In this document: one piece after another, positions 5,562 to 6,999 of the stretch
How the letters are laid out: every line of letters begins with the position of its first letter
How positions within the stretch are numbered: the first letter of the stretch is position 1
NCBI GenBank assembly: GCA_026982175.1
Contig: JALSHP010000009.1
Span: 1-6,999, forward strand
Reading direction: 5' to 3'
Length of the DNA: 6,999 bases
Source of the DNA: Campylobacteraceae bacterium
Lineage (GTDB): Bacteria; Campylobacterota; Campylobacteria; Campylobacterales; Sulfurovaceae
Translations under genes and position numbers: made by a program
Notes under the pieces: model-generated
What the model saw: the letters and a program-made list of their open reading frames with translations, nothing else
Databases searched by the model: none
Told to the model about the DNA's origin: nothing

Positions 5562-6281
5562 TAAAAAAGAAGAGCCAAGCCCAATAAGCCCACCAAAAAC
5601 ACCACCCCAAACAACGAGCCACCCTAAATGGGTGTGGATGAGTTCGTGAACCAACTCATTGACCATTTGAGGGCTTAACTCATTGAGCCGTTTGCTAATC
5701 AGTTCTTCAACAGTTTTTAAAATATCATCACTCATGGACTCACTAGAGAGGTGGCTATCTATCTGTTTTTTAAAGGTCTCTGAAGTAACAATGCCTACCA
5801 CAGCAGATTTTAATTTCTTAGCAAAGGGTTCTCTTAGTCCATCTAACGCTTTCTCTCCACCAAATAGATTTAACATATCACCTAGTTTTGATTCCATGAC
5901 ACTCTGTTTTAGAGCATTAAAAGCAGGGGAGAAGTCAGCACTCTCAACCAAAGGTGCAAGATTGATATTTTTCTCTTCATTTTGCAAGAATGCTGTGAGT
6001 TGCTCTTTATTAAAGAACTGTTTCATCATCATCTCTTTAATAGACGCTTTAAACTTCTCAAAATTTTCCTCTATGACACCAGAACCGTAAAGTAAGGGGA
6101 CTTTGTTAAAAAGCATATAGATGGCGACTTGATTGGTGATTGCTCCTGAAAATGCAAAAAGTCCTGTAAAGAGTACGGGACTTGCAATGGGTTGAGGTGC
6201 AGATAATCCAACGCCAATGAATGCGACCGAGATGCAATCTGTTAGTGTTGCTTTTGAAATCTTTTGTTTAAACAGTTTCAT
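5556..6281 (-). CDS. DUF445-family inner-membrane protein
   Basis: The protein has 241 residues and its function is unknown. Two hydrophobic segments lie near the N-terminus, at about 13-30 and 33-58. The second contains GAITNQVAIYMLF at 46-58 followed by PLLYGSGVI at 62-70, which matches the DUF445 signature (GAxTNxxAIxMLF). A soluble, mostly helical middle follows at about 70-215, and a glycine-rich membrane helix closes the protein at about 217-241 (WLVVWGGVFGGLIGLG). The N- and C-terminal membrane segments flank a soluble domain, as in other short DUF445 proteins. Relatives include E. coli YjiN and Bacillus YheB. The start ATG at 6281 follows the upstream HAD gene's stop by 2 bases and has GGAG within that gene's last codons, so the two are probably co-transcribed. 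The stop overlaps the end of the convergent EnvC-like gene. Confidence 0.85.
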   Translation of the reverse strand: MKLFKQKISKATLTDCISVAFIGVGLSAPQPIASPVLFTGLFAFSGAITNQVAIYMLFNKVPLLYGSGVIEENFEKFKASIKEMMMKQFFNKEQLTAFLQNEEKNINLAPLVESADFSPAFNALKQSVMESKLGDMLNLFGGEKALDGLREPFAKKLKSAVVGIVTSETFKKQIDSHLSSESMSDDILKTVEELISKRLNELSPQMVNELVHELIHTHLGWLVVWGGVFGGLIGLGSSFLL

Positions 6282-6283
6282 TC

Positions 6284-6925
6284 TTAAAACTCCATAATCT
6301 TTTCTTTAAGTGCATCAACACTATGAATGGCATCATCATAATCAGAAAAGCCCCAATTGACCATGAGGTAGTCCATCTTTAGAGTTTGAGCAGCTAAAAG
6401 GTCTCGCTCACTGTCTCCAATAAAGAGAGCTTCTTTAGCTGTTAGTTTTAAATCTTCTAAATTTTTCTCTAGCATATCAGGAGCAGGTTTACCTCTTCCC
6501 ACATCATCATAACAAGCGATACTATCAAAGTAGTCAACTACATTGAGATAGCCCAATGATTGTAAGGTTGAATCTCTATAAGCATTGGTGGCAATGGCAA
6601 GTTTGTAGCCTTTTTCTTTAAGCTCTTTGAGTAAATTATCTATGCCATCATAGAGTTCTAACTCTTTTTCATGGTGATTGGTATAGTACTCAGAAAACCA
6701 TGCTTCATGTTCAGATGAAAAGTTTTCTGCTTCATAGAAAAAACGTGCAGGGTTTAAGTCAGGGTCATTGACTTTGGCTAAAATCAACTCTCTTGGCATC
6801 TCTTCTAAGTTGAGTTTAGAACGCACATAGTTAATAGCATTCACAATGGTAATGGAGCTGTCAACCAAGGTACCATCCATATCAAAGATAATCAGTTTTT
6901 TAAGAAATTTATTTGGAGTAGCCAT
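6284..6925 (-). CDS. HAD-superfamily hydrolase, phosphoglycolate phosphatase-like
   Basis: This is a cytoplasmic HAD-family phosphatase of 213 residues. Motif I is FDMDGTLVDSS at 14-24, with nucleophile Asp15 and acid/base Asp17. Motif II is Thr113 in IATNAY. Motif III is Lys146 in GRGKPAPDM. Motif IV is FIGDSERDLLAA at 168-179 with Asp171 and Asp175. The segment at about 25-95 between motifs I and II is a helical cap (C1 type), as in phosphoglycolate phosphatase (Gph) and beta-phosphoglucomutase. All catalytic residues are present, so it should be active, but the substrate cannot be read from the sequence; phosphoglycolate is only the commonest guess. The ATG at 6925 abuts the stop of the upstream partial gene. 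AGGAA at 6941-6937 is a weak, distant ribosome-binding site, 11 bases away. Confidence 0.9.
   Translation of the reverse strand: MATPNKFLKKLIIFDMDGTLVDSSITIVNAINYVRSKLNLEEMPRELILAKVNDPDLNPARFFYEAENFSSEHEAWFSEYYTNHHEKELELYDGIDNLLKELKEKGYKLAIATNAYRDSTLQSLGYLNVVDYFDSIACYDDVGRGKPAPDMLEKNLEDLKLTAKEALFIGDSERDLLAAQTLKMDYLMVNWGFSDYDDAIHSVDALKEKIMEF
6290..6293 (-). promoter_or_regulatory. Shine-Dalgarno site for the DUF445 gene
   Basis: On the minus strand GGAG lies 8 bases before the ATG at 6281, within the last codons (Met-Glu-Phe-stop) of the HAD gene. It supports the chosen start and coupling of the two genes. Confidence 0.65.
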
Positions 6926-6999
6926 TTAGTTTATTGTTCCTATGTTTTGAGCAAATTTAACCTTTTGGTTAATCTCTAAATTTGGGCTATAAACATCTT
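6926..6999 (-). CDS. C-terminal end of an unidentified gene (partial)
   Basis: On the minus strand one phase is open from the window edge for 23 codons, DVYSPNLEINQKVKFAQNIGTIN, and ends in TAA at 6928-6926, directly touching the ATG of the HAD gene. The other two phases meet stops within eight codons. The stop-to-start contact and the HAD ribosome-binding site lying inside this frame suggest the tail of a co-transcribed upstream gene. I do not recognise the family from this tail. The open stretch is too short to exclude non-coding leader DNA. Confidence 0.5.
   Translation of the reverse strand, partial: DVYSPNLEINQKVKFAQNIGTIN

Noticed and set aside
5621..5638. Short hairpin CACCC-TAAAT-GGGTG near the convergent gene ends, as a terminator
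   Set aside because: The stem is only 5 base pairs, lies within the DUF445 coding region and has no T-tract after it on either strand.
5683..6090. 135-codon plus-strand frame opposite the DUF445 gene
   Set aside because: It is Ser/Phe-rich, has no recognisable motif and is antisense to a gene with a clear family signature and ribosome-binding site.
6942..6999. Promoter for the HAD-DUF445 pair in the terminal bases
   Set aside because: No convincing -10/-35 pair is visible, and one frame is open up to a stop that touches the HAD start, so the stretch is better read as the end of an upstream gene.

Overview
The window is compact, AT-rich bacterial DNA that is coding almost throughout. It looks like core chromosome of a Campylobacterota (epsilonproteobacterial) species. 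The main evidence is the plus-strand gene order: RluA-type pseudouridine synthase, fibronectin-type-III lipoprotein, long-form TrmB, FtsE, FtsX, EnvC/M23-like periplasmic protein. From memory this is the order of the Campylobacter jejuni cluster Cj1280c-Cj1275c, whose lipoprotein is the adhesin FlpA. The genus cannot be fixed from the sequence. A free-living Sulfurimonas/Sulfurovum-like relative is a guess.

Layout. Positions 1-53 are the last codons of an upstream plus-strand gene, probably a GspF-like type II secretion/type IV pilus inner-membrane protein. A perfect extended -10 box at 58-66 is the best promoter candidate for the six-gene cluster at 85-5561. These genes overlap or abut: a 62-nt overlap, an 8-nt gap, an 8-nt overlap, a 14-nt overlap and a 0-nt gap. 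Most ribosome-binding sites lie inside the preceding gene. On the minus strand, read right to left, are the tail of an unidentified gene (6999-6926), a HAD-family phosphatase (6925-6284) and a DUF445 membrane protein (6281-5556). The two sets converge with a 6-base overlap at 5556-5561. No stretch over 300 bases lacks a gene.

How the genes may work together. Two products modify RNA (23S-type rRNA pseudouridylation; tRNA m7G46). FtsE, FtsX and the EnvC-like protein form a plausible envelope-spanning division module: a cytoplasmic ATPase, a membrane transducer, and a periplasmic coiled-coil protein whose LytM domain has lost its zinc ligands and so should activate an amidase rather than cut peptidoglycan itself. 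The lipoprotein is a two-domain relative of FlpA. It keeps the WRPH core of the motif reported to bind fibronectin in C. jejuni.

I found no mobile element, CRISPR array, RNA gene or wholly new system. The points most worth following are the WRPH motif in the shortened FlpA relative, the catalytically empty LytM domain next to ftsEX, and the FPVPW variant in TrmB.
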